Notes under the pieces: model-generated | What the model was told of the DNA's origin: nothing | Seen by the model: the letters and a program-made list of their open reading frames with translations, nothing else | The model's database searches: none | Source of the DNA: Wenjunlia tyrosinilytica | GTDB lineage: Bacteria > Actinomycetota > Actinomycetes > Streptomycetales > Streptomycetaceae | Length of the DNA: 36,964 nt | NCBI RefSeq assembly: GCF_014646055.1 | Contig: NZ_BMMS01000047.1 | Coordinates: forward strand, 1-36,964 | Direction: 5' to 3' | Position numbers and translations under genes: made by a program | Shown here: positions 24,444-33,895 of the stretch, piece by piece | How positions within the stretch are numbered: position 1 is the stretch's first letter | How the letters are laid out: each line of letters starts with the position of its first letter

Positions 24444-25379
24444 GTGAAAGCGACGATCTCGGTAACCGGACTGGTCAAGAAGTTCGGTGCGACCCGGGCC
24501 CTCGACGGTCTCGACCTGACGGTTGGGACCGGGGAGGTGCACGGTTTCCTGGGGCCGAACGGCGCCGGCAAGACCACCACGCTCCGAGTCCTGCTGGGAC
24601 TGCTGCGCAGGGACGCCGGGGCGGTTTCCGTGCTGGGCGGGGATCCGTGGCGGGACGCGGTCTCGCTCCACCGCCGGCTGGCGTTCGTGCCGGGGGAGGT
24701 GAATCTGTGGCCGAACCTCACCGGGGGCGAGGTGATCGACCTGCTGGGCACGTTGCGCGGGGGCCTCGACCGCAAGCGCCGGGCCGACCTGCTGGAGCGT
24801 TTCCAGCTCGACCCGGGCAAGCGGTGTCGCGCCTACTCCAAGGGCAACCGGCAGAAGGTGGCCCTCGTGGCGGCCCTCGCCTCCGACGTCGAGCTGTACC
24901 TCCTGGACGAGCCGACCTCCGGTCTCGACCCGCTGATGGAGGCGGTCTTCCAGGAGGTGGTCCGAGAGCTGCGTGGGGCCGGCCGGAGTGTGCTGCTGTC
25001 CAGCCACATCCTGTCCGAGGTGGAGGCGCTGTGCGACCGCGTCACCATCATCCGCGCGGGCCGGACCGCCGAGTCGGGCACCTTCGACGAACTGCGCCAT
25101 CTGACCCGTACGACGGTGACCGTCGAGACCGCCGAGCCGATCGACGCGCTGGGTGAGGTGCCCGGCGTGCACGACCTGAGCAGGGACCACACCCGTGCGC
25201 GGTTCAGTGTGGACCCCGGTGAAGTGGGTGAGGTGCTCAGACGCTTGGTGACGTTCGACGTCCGTACCCTGACCAGCTCGCCACCCACGCTCGAGGAGCT
25301 GTTCCTGCACCACTACGGGGACGACATACGCGTCCCGGACGCCTCGGACGCCGAAGCGGGTCTGGGGAGTTCACGATGA
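24444..25379 (+). CDS. ABC transporter ATP-binding protein (drug-exporter type)
   Basis: GTG 24444 opens a 311-residue ATPase. Walker A is GPNGAGKTT (residues 37-45), the signature is [10 protein letters not shown] (131-140), Walker B with the catalytic glutamate is [10 protein letters not shown] (151-160), and the H-loop is [13 protein letters not shown]. The Q-loop region reads [17 protein letters not shown], with Gly where glutamine is usual; several exporter ATPases of this subgroup share that form. A C-terminal domain of about 90 residues ([14 protein letters not shown] ... [15 protein letters not shown]) is typical of DrrA-like exporters. It overlaps the permease gene by ATGA, and together they form an exporter, perhaps of a hydrophobic antibiotic or lipid. 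Confidence 0.92.
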   Translation: MKATISVTGLVKKFGATRALDGLDLTVGTGEVHGFLGPNGAGKTTTLRVLLGLLRRDAGAVSVLGGDPWRDAVSLHRRLAFVPGEVNLWPNLTGGEVIDLLGTLRGGLDRKRRADLLERFQLDPGKRCRAYSKGNRQKVALVAALASDVELYLLDEPTSGLDPLMEAVFQEVVRELRGAGRSVLLSSHILSEVEALCDRVTIIRAGRTAESGTFDELRHLTRTTVTVETAEPIDALGEVPGVHDLSRDHTRARFSVDPGEVGEVLRRLVTFDVRTLTSSPPTLEELFLHHYGDDIRVPDASDAEAGLGSSR

Positions 25380-27013
25380 CCGGGCGGACGGCCGGGCTGA
25401 CCGGCACGGTCGCGCTCACCCGGCTCGCGCTGCGGCGCGACCGGCTCACCCTCTCCGCCTGGGTTCTCGGGCTGAGCGCCTTCATGGCCGGCATCACCGC
25501 CATGAGCGTCAGCGGCCTCCCCACGCGCCAGGACGTGATCGAACAGACCGAGCTCATGGCGGGCAACGCGGCGATGCGCATGCTCGGCCTGGCCTCCGGC
25601 GCCAGTGTCGGCGGTTACACGCTGGTCCGCGGCTATCTCACGCTGGCGGTGCTCGCGGCGCTGATGAGCACATTCGCCGTGGTGCGGCACACCCGCCAGA
25701 ACGAGGAGACCGGGCGCGCCGATCTGGTCGGCGCGACCGCCGTGGGGCGGTACGCGGGGCTCGCCGCGGGAGTCGTCGTCACGGTCGGCGCGAACATCGC
25801 GCTGTCGGCGCTGCTGGGCCTGGGGATGATTGTGAACGGTCAGCCGATGGCGGGTTCAGTCACGGCCGGCGCGTCGGTCGGCGCAGTGGGCATCGTGTTC
25901 GCCGGTGTCGCCGCGATCGCTGTACAGCTGTCGTCCACCACGCGCGGGGCGAGTGGTATCGCCTCGGCGGTCCTCGGGCTCGCCTTCCTGCTCAGCGGCG
26001 TCGGGAACATGCTCGGCCGGGCCGACGCGAGCGGGCTGCGGGTGGTCAGTGCCTGGCCGTCCTGGGCGTCCCCGATCGGCTGGGGCCAGCAGATGCGGCC
26101 GTTCGGCGGCGACCGCTGGTGGCCGCTCGCGCTGTTCGCCGTCCTTTTCGCCGTCCTGCTCGGCGTGGCCGGCGCGCTCGTGCGCCGACGGGATGTCGGC
26201 AGGGGCATGCTCCCCGAGCGGCGCGGCCACGCCGAGGCCGCGCCCGGGCTGCTCAGCCCCTTCGGGCTGGTCCGGCGGCTGCAGCGCGGCGCCCTGCTCG
26301 CCTGGGCGGTCGGCATGCTCGGTTTCGGCCTGGTCCTCGGCGCCATCGGCGGCGAGATCGCGGACATGGACGGCTCGGCCCGCTACTGGTACACACGCGT
26401 GGGCGGCACGGACCGGATCGTCGACGCCTACCGCACCTCGATCATCGGGATGGCCGGCATGGCCGCCGCGATCTACACGGTGCAGATCCTGCTGCGCATG
26501 CATGCCGAGGAGACCGAGGGCCGTCTGGAGCCCGTCCTGGCGACCGCGGTGAGCAGGGCACGGTGGGCGACGGGCCACATCATGAACGCCGTACTCGGCG
26601 CCGCCGGGCTCCTCCTGCTCTTCGCGGTCGGCATGGGAGTAACGGCCGGCCGGACGCTGGGCGGAGGTGTCGCCGCCCAGCTGGGCGACCTGACGACGGC
26701 CGCGCTCGCCCAGCTGCCGGGGATCCTGGCGCTCGGCGGTGTCGTGGTCGCGGTGGTCGGGCTGCTGCCGCGGTGGGCCGGCCCGGTCTCCTGGACCGTG
26801 CTCATGGCGTCCGTCCTGCTGGGCCCACTGTTCGGCCCGAGCCTGAAATGGCCCCAGTGGGCCCAGGACCTCTCGCCGTTCACCCATACCCCCAAGGCAC
26901 CGGCCGCCGCGATCACCATGGCCCCCGTCCTCACACTCCTCGTGGCCTTCACCGCCCTCGCGGTGGTCGGCATCGTCACATCCCGCCACCGCAACCTGGC
27001 CCTCCCGGCCTGA
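25376..27013 (+). CDS. ABC-2 type permease (polyketide-antibiotic exporter type)
   Basis: ATG 25376 overlaps the ATPase stop. The 545-residue product contains about twelve hydrophobic helices in two halves, as in the long fused ABC-2 permeases annotated as exporters of polyketide antibiotics. Stretches include [97 protein letters not shown] and [20 protein letters not shown]. The R-x-x-EE-x-GR cytoplasmic loop occurs in each half and is a hallmark of the group. One ATPase and one double-length permease probably make a complete exporter. The substrate is unknown; no biosynthetic genes are near. Confidence 0.9.
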   Translation: MTGRTAGLTGTVALTRLALRRDRLTLSAWVLGLSAFMAGITAMSVSGLPTRQDVIEQTELMAGNAAMRMLGLASGASVGGYTLVRGYLTLAVLAALMSTFAVVRHTRQNEETGRADLVGATAVGRYAGLAAGVVVTVGANIALSALLGLGMIVNGQPMAGSVTAGASVGAVGIVFAGVAAIAVQLSSTTRGASGIASAVLGLAFLLSGVGNMLGRADASGLRVVSAWPSWASPIGWGQQMRPFGGDRWWPLALFAVLFAVLLGVAGALVRRRDVGRGMLPERRGHAEAAPGLLSPFGLVRRLQRGALLAWAVGMLGFGLVLGAIGGEIADMDGSARYWYTRVGGTDRIVDAYRTSIIGMAGMAAAIYTVQILLRMHAEETEGRLEPVLATAVSRARWATGHIMNAVLGAAGLLLLFAVGMGVTAGRTLGGGVAAQLGDLTTAALAQLPGILALGGVVVAVVGLLPRWAGPVSWTVLMASVLLGPLFGPSLKWPQWAQDLSPFTHTPKAPAAAITMAPVLTLLVAFTALAVVGIVTSRHRNLALPA

Positions 27014-27103
27014 CCTCCCGACGTGGAGGGGGACTCTGACGGGCCTGCCGCACAACTTCCGTGAGGTGTTGCTGAAGGAGGATGCGGGCCTCGCGGCTGG
27101 AGT

Positions 27104-27135
27104 GGGGCGCAACCGGCCGTGACCGGTTGCGCCCC
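27104..27135 (+). terminator. Strong hairpin after the ABC operon
   Basis: GGGGCGCAACCGG (27104-27116) pairs perfectly with CCGGTTGCGCCCC (27123-27135) around the 6-nt loop CCGTGA, about 90 nt after the permease stop. No T tract follows. This is a probable transcription terminator. Confidence 0.75.
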
Positions 27136-27239
27136 GCTGCCGCGCTGCCCGTCCTGGAGGCGTACGCCCGGCTGGCCTGACCGTACTGAGCGGCGGTGCG
27201 CGGTACCGAACGGCGTGCGGACGTATTCGGCGGGATCGC

Positions 27240-27284
27240 GTCGAGGCTGCGGGGTGCGGTGCTTCCCCACCCCGCGGCCTCGAC
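27240..27284. terminator. Second long hairpin, bidirectional terminator candidate
   Basis: GTCGAGGCTGCGGGGTG (27240-27256) pairs with CACCCCGCGGCCTCGAC (27268-27284) across an 11-nt loop; the only non-Watson-Crick pair is a G-T wobble. It separates the ABC operon from the leftward-reading remnant that ends at 27311. Confidence 0.65.
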
Positions 27285-27310
27285 CCACCCCATGAGCCGT
27301 CAGCTGACGC

Positions 27311-27560
27311 TTACCCGCTCATGAACGGCTCCACGGTGTGGCTGACGTACCAGGTGTCCTGCGCGGCACCGGAGCACAGTCGGAGCCCCCGGGTGCCCAC
27401 GCAGCTGTCGTTGTCACGCTGGAACGCAGAAGGAATGCTTGTCCCCCGAGGCCATGGCCAGCGCAGGTCCGCCTGGGGAAACAAGCTGAGCGACTCTGTG
27501 ACAGCCAGAGCACCGGATGGGGAGATTCAAATATCGCCATCACCGCGACCGCGTGGCCCC
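27311..27560 (-). pseudogene. C-terminal remnant of an unidentified protein
   Basis: The minus-strand frame ending at TAA 27313-27311 reads EISPSGALAVTESLSLFPQ, then FQRDNDSCVGTRGLRLCSGA and AQDTWYVSHTVEPFMSG. Two cysteines, acidic turns and an aromatic tail suggest the end of a secreted or lectin-like protein, but I do not recognise it. There is no start, and the neighbouring sequence is degenerate, so it is a fragment. Confidence 0.35.
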
Positions 27561-27645
27561 GGACAACCGGAACGCACCACCACCGCCGAGAAAGCCGCGC
27601 CCGCCCTGGCGCCGACGGCTGCGCCGCTGTTGCTGCGCGCCGGTG

Positions 27646-28300
27646 CTACGGCTGGTCCAGGTCGTGCAGGAGTGTGTACTGCCCGGGCGCGTGTGCGGTG
27701 GCCGGGCTCGGGCGGGGGCGTTGGCCCAGGGCCAGGGGGTGTGCGGTCCGGTACCGGCTGCCGACCGTCGTCGCTGTCCCGCAGCCCCGTAGGGGTCGGG
27801 GATCATGCCCCGGCCCCAGTACGGCAAAGGCCTCTCGGGCACGATGCCCACTTCCTTCAGCGGGTCGATCGGGTCCGGGGCCGCGGAGCAGCGGTGCCGC
27901 CAGTTCTCGCTCGGGTCGAAGGTGTGGCCGAAGACCTCCGCGGGCGCGACGGCTTCGCCGACCGTGACGACGTCGGCGTCGAGCTCGACCCCGGGGATCG
28001 CCGCCGTCGCTGTCCCCGTGCTCGATCGCGGTCCGGCCCGAGGCGGGGAAGTCGAACCGGTGCAGATGGCTGCGGTCCCAGCGCAAGCGTCGTCGATCGC
28101 CTCCGTCGGCACATGCAGGGTGCGGCCGGGATCCACGGCGAAAGTGCGTCCCGGTGTGGGCCACAGGTCCCCGGCGAGCCCGCCGCCCAGCAGATCCACC
28201 CGCACCGTCCACCAGCCGCCCAACACCGCCATGGACACACACTGGAACCGCCGTCGGCCCCGCTCCGCCCGGTGAAGCGCGATCACCCGGTCGGGACACG
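27646..28300 (-). pseudogene. Plasmid pRiA4b ORF-3-like protein remnant, frameshifted
   Basis: On the minus strand the pieces read in order SMAVLGGWWTVRVDLLGGGL, PGRTFAVDPGRTLHVPTEAI, RWDRSHLHRFDFPASGRT (frame change near 28085), then VELDADVVTVGEAVAPAEVF (frame change back near 28020), GHTFDPSENWRHRCSAAPDP and PLPYWGRGMIPDPYG. After about 27800 a further frame change leads to GQYTLLHDLDQP, ending at TAG 27646. The pattern HLHRF, F-x-Y/H-x-F-D and W-x-HRC with a 'LPYWG-x-G-x-IPD-x-YGR' end is that of the pRiA4b ORF-3-like family. The family's function is unknown. At least three frameshifts make this a pseudogene. Confidence 0.55.
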
Positions 28301-28359
28301 CCCCGCGCCCGCCGACGAGCGCTCCGGCTCGCGCGACAACGGCGATGTCACCCGCGGCG

Positions 28360-28546
28360 TGAGGGTCGCCGGTGATGTCCACGCCGTCTTCGAGTACATC
28401 GAGCGCAAATCCGATGGGCGCCCGACTGGCTCGACCTGACCGTGCCGGACGACCGTTTCGTCGCCTCCACCTTGCTGCTGCAGTCCTGGCACCCCGGGTC
28501 CGCGTGGTTCGTCGCCGCCAGCGACATCGACCTGCAGACCAACTGA
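28360..28546 (+). pseudogene. PIN-domain-like C-terminal fragment
   Basis: The plus strand reads VHAVFEYIERKSD, then, one frame over, DWLDLTVPDDRFVASTLLLQ, SWHPGSAWFVAASDIDLQTN and a stop at 28546. The order D-D-R-F-V-A-x-x-L-x-L-Q, HPG, F-V-A-x-SD-x-x-LQT resembles the last half of PIN ribonuclease domains, where the two Asp residues help bind metal. The N-terminal half and the final helix are missing. No antitoxin gene is near. Confidence 0.4.
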
Positions 28547-28561
28547 CGGCAGTCGCACCGC

Positions 28562-28636
28562 GACGACAAAGGTCTTCGCCCTGGGCCGCTGGATCAAGCG
28601 GGCGGGCAAGGCGTACGCGGCCGGCACCCTCAAGCC
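28562..28636 (+). pseudogene. Possible helicase-associated-domain scrap
   Basis: The frame reads KVFALGRWIKRAGKAYAAGT followed by LKPEG. The pattern L-G-x-W-I-x-x-x-x-x-A-Y-x-x-G-x-L-x-PE matches one helicase-associated (HA) repeat, a small DNA-binding helix unit. With only about 25 residues the call is weak, and the piece ends at the response regulator stop. Confidence 0.25.
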
Positions 28637-28651
28637 TGAAGGGTTGCCCGT

Positions 28652-29380
28652 TCAGTCGGGGTCGGCCGCCTGCCGGGCCGCCACCAGGCCCGACTCGTAG
28701 GCCGCGATGACGGCCTGCGCCCGGTCACGGACGCCGAGTTTGTCGTAGATGCTGGTGATGTAGTTCTTGACGGTGGAGACACTGATCTCCAAGGCGCGCG
28801 CGATCTCGTTGTTGTCCAGGCCGGTGGCCAGCAGGCGCCAGACCTCCACCTCGCGCGGGGTGAGGTCGACAGTGTTTCCGGCGGCGGGCCGCCGCCGGCC
28901 CGGGGGCGCGACCTGCTCGGCCCTGACGTAGGCGGAGATCAGCCGGGACAGCAGACGGGGAGCGACGGCGGCCTCGCCCGCACGGACGGTGCGGATCGCG
29001 GCCACCAGGTCCTCGGGCGAGCTGTCCTTGGGCAGGAAGCCGTACGCGCCGGCGCGCAGGGCAGCGACCACGTACTCGTCCATGTCGAAGGTGCTGAGGG
29101 CGAGCACCCGGCACTCGGGCAGGTCACGGGCCAGTCGCTCGGTGGCGGCCACCCCGTCGAGCACGGGCATCCGGATGTCCATCACCACGACGTCGGGAAG
29201 GTGCTCGCGGGCGAGCGCGAGGGCCTGCTCGCCGTTCTCGGCCTCGGCGACCACCGTGACGGCCGGGGCGGGACCGAGGATCAGGGCCAGCCCGCGCCGC
29301 ACGAGCGGCTGGTCGTCCGCAATCAGTACCCGGATCGTCCGCTCGCCCGCGTCCTCGTCCACGGCATCGGTCCCGCTCAC
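28652..29380 (-). CDS. NarL/FixJ-type response regulator
   Basis: GTG 29380 has AAGGAG about 9 nt upstream, within the end of the kinase gene. The 242-residue product has a receiver domain (IRVLIADDQPLVRRGLALIL) with acidic residues D22/D23, the phosphorylatable D68 in VVVMDIRMPVLDG, the conserved S/T in LALSTFD and the lysine in FLPKDSSPEDL. After a Pro-rich linker comes a LuxR helix-turn-helix: LTPREVEVWRLLATGLDNNE and IARALEISVSTVKNYITSIY. All key residues are present. The gene follows its kinase with a 3-nt gap. The likely target is its own operon and the divergent MMPL pump. Confidence 0.93.
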   Translation of the reverse strand: MSGTDAVDEDAGERTIRVLIADDQPLVRRGLALILGPAPAVTVVAEAENGEQALALAREHLPDVVVMDIRMPVLDGVAATERLARDLPECRVLALSTFDMDEYVVAALRAGAYGFLPKDSSPEDLVAAIRTVRAGEAAVAPRLLSRLISAYVRAEQVAPPGRRRPAAGNTVDLTPREVEVWRLLATGLDNNEIARALEISVSTVKNYITSIYDKLGVRDRAQAVIAAYESGLVAARQAADPD

Positions 29381-29383
29381 CGG

Positions 29384-30613
29384 TCAGCTCTCCTTGTCCT
29401 CGCCCGTCGGAGCTTCCAGCGGCAGGTTCGCCACGACCCGGAAGCCGGCCTCGGGCAGCGGGCCGGCCTTCAGAGTGCCGCCATGCAGGGCGACCCGTTC
29501 GCGCATGCCGATCAGACCGTATCCGGTGCCGATGCCGACGGCCGGGGCGGACTGCGCGCGGTCCGTCGCGCCCCGGTCGGCGACGGACACGCGCACGCGC
29601 TCCGGCAGGCAGGTGAGGCGGACCTCCACCGGGACGTCGGGCCCGGCGTGCTTGCGGGCGTTGGTCAGTGCCTCCTGGACGATCCGGTAGAGGGTGAGAC
29701 CGAACACCGGGGGCAGCTGTCCGGGATCGCCGTCCACGGTCAGCTCGGCCGGCTGTCCGGCCTGCCGGGACTCCTTGATCAGGCGGTCGAGGTCGGCCAG
29801 GCCGGGCTGCGGCGCCTCCGGGGCGCCGTGCGGGTCGGCCGCCGTGTCCTCGTCGGCCCGCAGGACGTCGAGGAGTTGCCGCATCTCGCGCAGGGCCAGC
29901 CGCCCCGACCCCTCCAGGGTGACCAGGGCGTCGCGGGCGGCACCGGGGTCGTGGTCGAGATTGGCACGGGCGCCGCCCGCCATCAGCTGCATGGTGGTGA
30001 TGCGGTGGGCGACTACGTCGTGCAGCTCCCGCGCGATGTGGCGGCGTTCCTCGGCCACCGCCCGGTCGGCGAGGAGCCGGCGGTTGGCCTCCGTCTCCTG
30101 CTGCCACCGGTTGACCGCGAGGGCGGCGCCGACGATAAGGCAGGCGGCCAGGCAGGCGCTGGTCACGTTCAGGAACCCGCGCGGGGCGGCGAAGTTCGGG
30201 GTGAGCAGGGTGACGCCGATCGCACCGATCGTCAGGGTGGCCGTCGCCCACGGACGGCCGGCCCGGGCGGCCGAGTAGAGGGCGACCGTCAGGACGGCGC
30301 CGAAGTGCTGGTCTGTGGCCACCGTCAGGTTCAGCAGCGCGCCGAGGACCAGGATGACGGTCATGACGGTGAGCGGGAAGCGCCTCCGCATGAGCAGCGG
30401 CAGCGCGGACACCGTCAGCAGCAGGACGCCGACACTTGACACAGGCACGCCTGTGACCTGCGAGAACGCGGTATATCCGACGAGGTCCACGACGGCCGCG
30501 CCGACGGTCAGCAGGGCGTCGTTGCGGGTCCACGGCAAGGCGTCGGCGTGCGGTGGAAAGAGGCGCCCGCGCAGTGTCTGACGCGTCGGCACGGCGCTGC
30601 GACGTGTCACCAT
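29384..30613 (-). CDS. Sensor histidine kinase (NarL-family partner, HisKA_3)
   Basis: ATG 30613 has GAGAGGA upstream. The 409-residue product has about five N-terminal membrane helices (residues 33-170; e.g. LLLTVSALPLLMRRRFPLTV, VMTVILVLGALLNLTVA, CLAACLIVGAALAVNRW) with little extracellular sequence, which suggests sensing within the membrane. The dimerisation box EERRHIARELHDVVAHRITT carries the phosphorylated histidine H198. The ATPase domain shows QEALTNARKHAGP (N box), ADRGATD as a weak G1 box and GTGYGLIGMRERVALHGGTL. The pair is typical of drug- or envelope-responsive systems in Streptomyces. It is divergent from the MMPL transporter across about 265 bp. Confidence 0.92.
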   Translation of the reverse strand: MVTRRSAVPTRQTLRGRLFPPHADALPWTRNDALLTVGAAVVDLVGYTAFSQVTGVPVSSVGVLLLTVSALPLLMRRRFPLTVMTVILVLGALLNLTVATDQHFGAVLTVALYSAARAGRPWATATLTIGAIGVTLLTPNFAAPRGFLNVTSACLAACLIVGAALAVNRWQQETEANRRLLADRAVAEERRHIARELHDVVAHRITTMQLMAGGARANLDHDPGAARDALVTLEGSGRLALREMRQLLDVLRADEDTAADPHGAPEAPQPGLADLDRLIKESRQAGQPAELTVDGDPGQLPPVFGLTLYRIVQEALTNARKHAGPDVPVEVRLTCLPERVRVSVADRGATDRAQSAPAVGIGTGYGLIGMRERVALHGGTLKAGPLPEAGFRVVANLPLEAPTGEDKES

Positions 30614-30878
30614 GGCGGGCGGTCCTCTCTTCGCCGTTCTCCGCTGTCGTGCCGGACGGTCCGCTCGGCATCAAGGTTCTTCGGCCATTGTCCCTCCGCG
30701 CCGCAGCCCATGGCTCCGCCCCAGGGCCGAAACCGGACCAGGACCAGGGTCCCGGTCCGGCGGCCGACCGGGTCCAGGGCACCATACGGCTTCTCATCCC
30801 ACGCTCGTACGATCTCCGCGCACTCCGGTGATGTGCTGGAAGGGCACTGTCCGAGACAGCTTTCGAACGGGAGTCCCC

Positions 30879-33116
30879 GTGATTCGTGCCCTGACCGGAT
30901 TCTCCACGAGAAATCCATGGAAAGTCATCACTCTCTGGATGCTGCTGGGAATAGGACTGGCCATAGTGGGTCAGGCACTGATGTACCGGGTCACCGAGAG
31001 CCAGCTCGGTGACTTCCTGCCCGAGAAGTACGACTCGGCGGCGGCACTGAAGGTCGCCGAGGACAAGTTCGGGATCAAGCCGGACGCCAATGCGGTGACC
31101 ATGCTGGTGAAGCGGGCCGACGGAAAGCCGCTCGGCGCGGCCGACCAGAAGCGCGCGGAGGCAGCCGCAGCGGCGCTCGGCAGGCAGCGGGTGACCATGC
31201 CGAAGTCCGAGGACGCCCCCGACTTCCTGGCGAAGGACTATTCCCAGACGCCGAAGGTGACGCCCGGCGCGGTCGCCCCCCACCGCGCTTTCGTTCTCTT
31301 TTCCGTCGGCCTCTCCGGTAATTCGACCGACCCCGGTCTGCAGAATGTGTTCAAGGAATTCCGGAATACCGCTTCCGGCAGGTACGCGCAGGACGGACTG
31401 CGCACCGGATTCGCCGGCGGTCTGGCCGACCTCGTCGACAGCCACGAGGCTGACAAGACCACGAGCACAGTGGCCGGGGCACTCACCATCGGTCTGATCG
31501 TGCTGCTGAACGTGCTGGTGTTCCGCGGTGCCTTGGCGGCGCTGCTGCCGCTGGTGGCGGTCGGCGTCGTCGGCGGGGCCGCCGCGGGTGTCGTGGTCGG
31601 CGCGGCGGTGCTCACCGGGACCAGGCTGGACCCGAGCACACCGCAGCTGATCAGCGTGGTAATGCTCGGCATCGGGATCGATTACTTCCTGTTCCTGCTG
31701 TTCCGCTTCCGTGAGCGGTTGCGCGCGCAGCCCGAGCGCGGCGCCCGCGAGATCGCGGGTGAGGTGACGGGGCGGGTGGGCGCCGCGATCACCTCGGCGG
31801 CGCTCACCATCGTCGCCGCATTTGCCACCCTCGGTGTCGCCAGCTTCGAGCAGTTCCGGGTACTCGGCCCGGCCGTCGCGATCTCAGTCATGGTGATGCT
31901 GCTGGCCAGCCTGACCTTCATGCCCGCCCTGCTGGCGGTCACCGGCCGCAGGATGTTCTGGCCCTCCCGCGCCCTGAAGCGCACGCCGCGCGAGGGTTCG
32001 GCCGGACGCTTCGGCGACGCCGTCGCCCGGCGACCGCTCGCCGTGACGGTCGGTGCCGTCGTCCTGCTGGGTGCGCTGGCCGCCGGGATGGCCGGCATGA
32101 AGATGGACTACAGCACCGGCAGCGGCGGCGGTGGTACACCGGCCGCGGCCACCGCCGCAGAGATCTCCCGCACCCTGCCCGCGGGGGTGTCCGACCCTAC
32201 CGAGGTCTACGTCACCAGCGGCGGCGGCGGCGCCCTCGACCGGCATGACGTCGACGTCCTGGTCAAGGCGCTCGGCCGCACGCAGGGCGTGGGCCAGGTG
32301 ACTCCGGTCGTCTACGACAAGGCGGGCGACGCCGCCCGGATCGGCCTCTACCTGACCGCCGACCCGCAGAGCCAGAAGGCACGCGACCTAGTGTCCGGGC
32401 CGGTGCGGACGACCGTCGCACGGCACACACCCACGGGCGCCGAGGCACACGTCGGCGGCACGGCGGCGATCTTCGCGGACATCTCCACCGCCGTCTCCGA
32501 GGACCTGAAGCTGGTCTTTCCCGTGGCCGCCGCGCTCATCGCGCTGATCCTGTTCGTCCTGCTGCGCAGCGTCCTGGCACCGGTGGTGCTCATTGTCTCC
32601 GTCGGGCTCGGCTTCGCCGCCACGCTCGGCGCCTCCGCCCTGGTGTTCCAGCATCTGCGCGGAGAAGCGGGCGTCAATTTCACCCTGCCGCTGGTGCTCT
32701 TTCTGTTCGTGGTCGCCTTGGGCACGGACTACAACATCCTGATGAGCGACCGCATCAGGGAGGAGATGGAGTGCCCGGGCCCGGCCCGCTCGGCGGTGGC
32801 ACGCGCGGTACGGCATACGGCACCGGCCGTGGCCAGCGCAGGACTGGTGCTGGCCGGTTCCTTCGGCAGCCTCGCGGTGAACCCCGCCCCGTCCACCCAG
32901 CAGATCGGCTTCGCGACCGCCCTGGGCATCCTGCTCTCGGCGTTCGTTCTCTCCGTCGCGCTGGTCCCGGCGCTCGCCGCGCTGCTCGGCCGTTCCCTTT
33001 GGTGGCCCGTCCGGCCGCACCGCACCGCGAGGCAGCCCTTGGCGTACGAGTCCGGGCGGCAGCCCGGCGAGCCGGGTTCCGCCCCGGTCCCGTACGACCG
33101 CATCGGCACAAAGTGA
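30879..33116 (+). CDS. MMPL family (RND-type) transporter
   Basis: GTG 30879 follows GGGAG; a longer frame exists but its upstream part is the promoter region. The 745-residue product has the MMPL plan: helix 1 (VITLWMLLGIGLAIVGQALM), a first extracytoplasmic loop of about 180 residues, five helices with GIGIDYFLFLLFRFRERLRA, a second loop of about 190 residues with LDRHDVDVLVKALG, then six helices with VALGTDYNILMSDRIREEM. The two G-x-DY motifs carry proton-relay aspartates. Such pumps export lipids, siderophores or drugs with proton entry. The last 35 residues are a Pro/Gly-rich tail. It is presumably controlled by the divergent two-component system. Confidence 0.92.
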   Translation: MIRALTGFSTRNPWKVITLWMLLGIGLAIVGQALMYRVTESQLGDFLPEKYDSAAALKVAEDKFGIKPDANAVTMLVKRADGKPLGAADQKRAEAAAAALGRQRVTMPKSEDAPDFLAKDYSQTPKVTPGAVAPHRAFVLFSVGLSGNSTDPGLQNVFKEFRNTASGRYAQDGLRTGFAGGLADLVDSHEADKTTSTVAGALTIGLIVLLNVLVFRGALAALLPLVAVGVVGGAAAGVVVGAAVLTGTRLDPSTPQLISVVMLGIGIDYFLFLLFRFRERLRAQPERGAREIAGEVTGRVGAAITSAALTIVAAFATLGVASFEQFRVLGPAVAISVMVMLLASLTFMPALLAVTGRRMFWPSRALKRTPREGSAGRFGDAVARRPLAVTVGAVVLLGALAAGMAGMKMDYSTGSGGGGTPAAATAAEISRTLPAGVSDPTEVYVTSGGGGALDRHDVDVLVKALGRTQGVGQVTPVVYDKAGDAARIGLYLTADPQSQKARDLVSGPVRTTVARHTPTGAEAHVGGTAAIFADISTAVSEDLKLVFPVAAALIALILFVLLRSVLAPVVLIVSVGLGFAATLGASALVFQHLRGEAGVNFTLPLVLFLFVVALGTDYNILMSDRIREEMECPGPARSAVARAVRHTAPAVASAGLVLAGSFGSLAVNPAPSTQQIGFATALGILLSAFVLSVALVPALAALLGRSLWWPVRPHRTARQPLAYESGRQPGEPGSAPVPYDRIGTK

Positions 33117-33480
33117 CCGCCGCACCGCCGTTTTCGCGCTCCCGCACGGCCATCACCGCGAGGAAGGCGCGGGCGAGCACGGCGAGCCTGTGTGCCGGTC
33201 CCAGCCCCGTCGCCCCCGCTGGCGGCAACCAGGGCATCGGCGGTGGCACCGGCGGATCACACGGGTCAGTACTTCAACCGCATGTGAGGGGTCGTGGCCT
33301 CGGCATTGAGCCGTCCCGTTCGATGCGAGCACCGCCGAATGATCGCGTCCGGGGAGGGCGTTCATCACGCAAACAGCCTCTCAACCTCCACCCGATCGAG
33401 TGCTCGGACGGCCACGCGCAGTGGCGCGTCTCGTGCGCCGTCCGGGATCCACACGCAAGTTGATTGAAGTGCAAGAACAC
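33117..33480. other. No gene seen
   Basis: Downstream of the MMPL gene there is no supported coding frame. I did not find a strong perfect hairpin directly after the stop. Confidence 0.4.
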
Positions 33481-33744
33481 ATGGCCAGGCACATGAAGCG
33501 CATCACTCGCCGACGGCTGCTGGCGACGGCGGTGATGGCGGCGGGGGCGGTCCTCGCTCCGGTGGCGGTCAAGGCGGCCACCGTCGACCGCTGTGATCGG
33601 ACCGGGCCTCGATGGCGTGCAGGACCGCGACCATGTCGGACTGGTCGTGCCCCAGGGCCGCGGTCTCGCCGAAGAGGGCATCGCCTGGTGGCCCACCTCT
33701 GCCGGTGCGGCCACCGCATCGTTGGAGGCCGTCCGGCCCCCTGA
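33481..33744 (+). pseudogene. Orphan Tat-type signal peptide, decayed body
   Basis: The frame from ATG 33481 reads MARHMKRITRRRLLATAVMA followed by AGAVLAPVAVKAA. It has the Tat layout: a basic n-region with twin arginine in TRRRLLA, a moderate hydrophobic core and A-x-A cleavage near residue 33. After about residue 38 the frame becomes Arg/Pro-rich (RTGPRWRAGPRP), while a neighbouring frame is more protein-like (GPGLDGVQDRDHVGLVVPQG, EEGIAWWPTSAGA). This points to a frameshift in a small exported protein. No strong ribosome site is present. I cannot name the protein. Confidence 0.35.
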
Positions 33745-33895
33745 GCCCACCGATGGCTCGAGCGCGACATCGACGAGTTCGAGGAGCGCACCGGAGACCC
33801 GGTGCGCCGGCGCCGCAAAGCTCCCCGGTCGGCCCGACGTGCTGTCCCCGGGTGCGGCACGGGGCAGTCTGTGGTGGCGAGGTCGTCGCCCGTGA

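Noticed and set aside
25856-27112. 418-residue minus-strand frame
   Set aside because: Antisense shadow of the ABC permease; His/Gln/Asp-rich with no recognisable fold.
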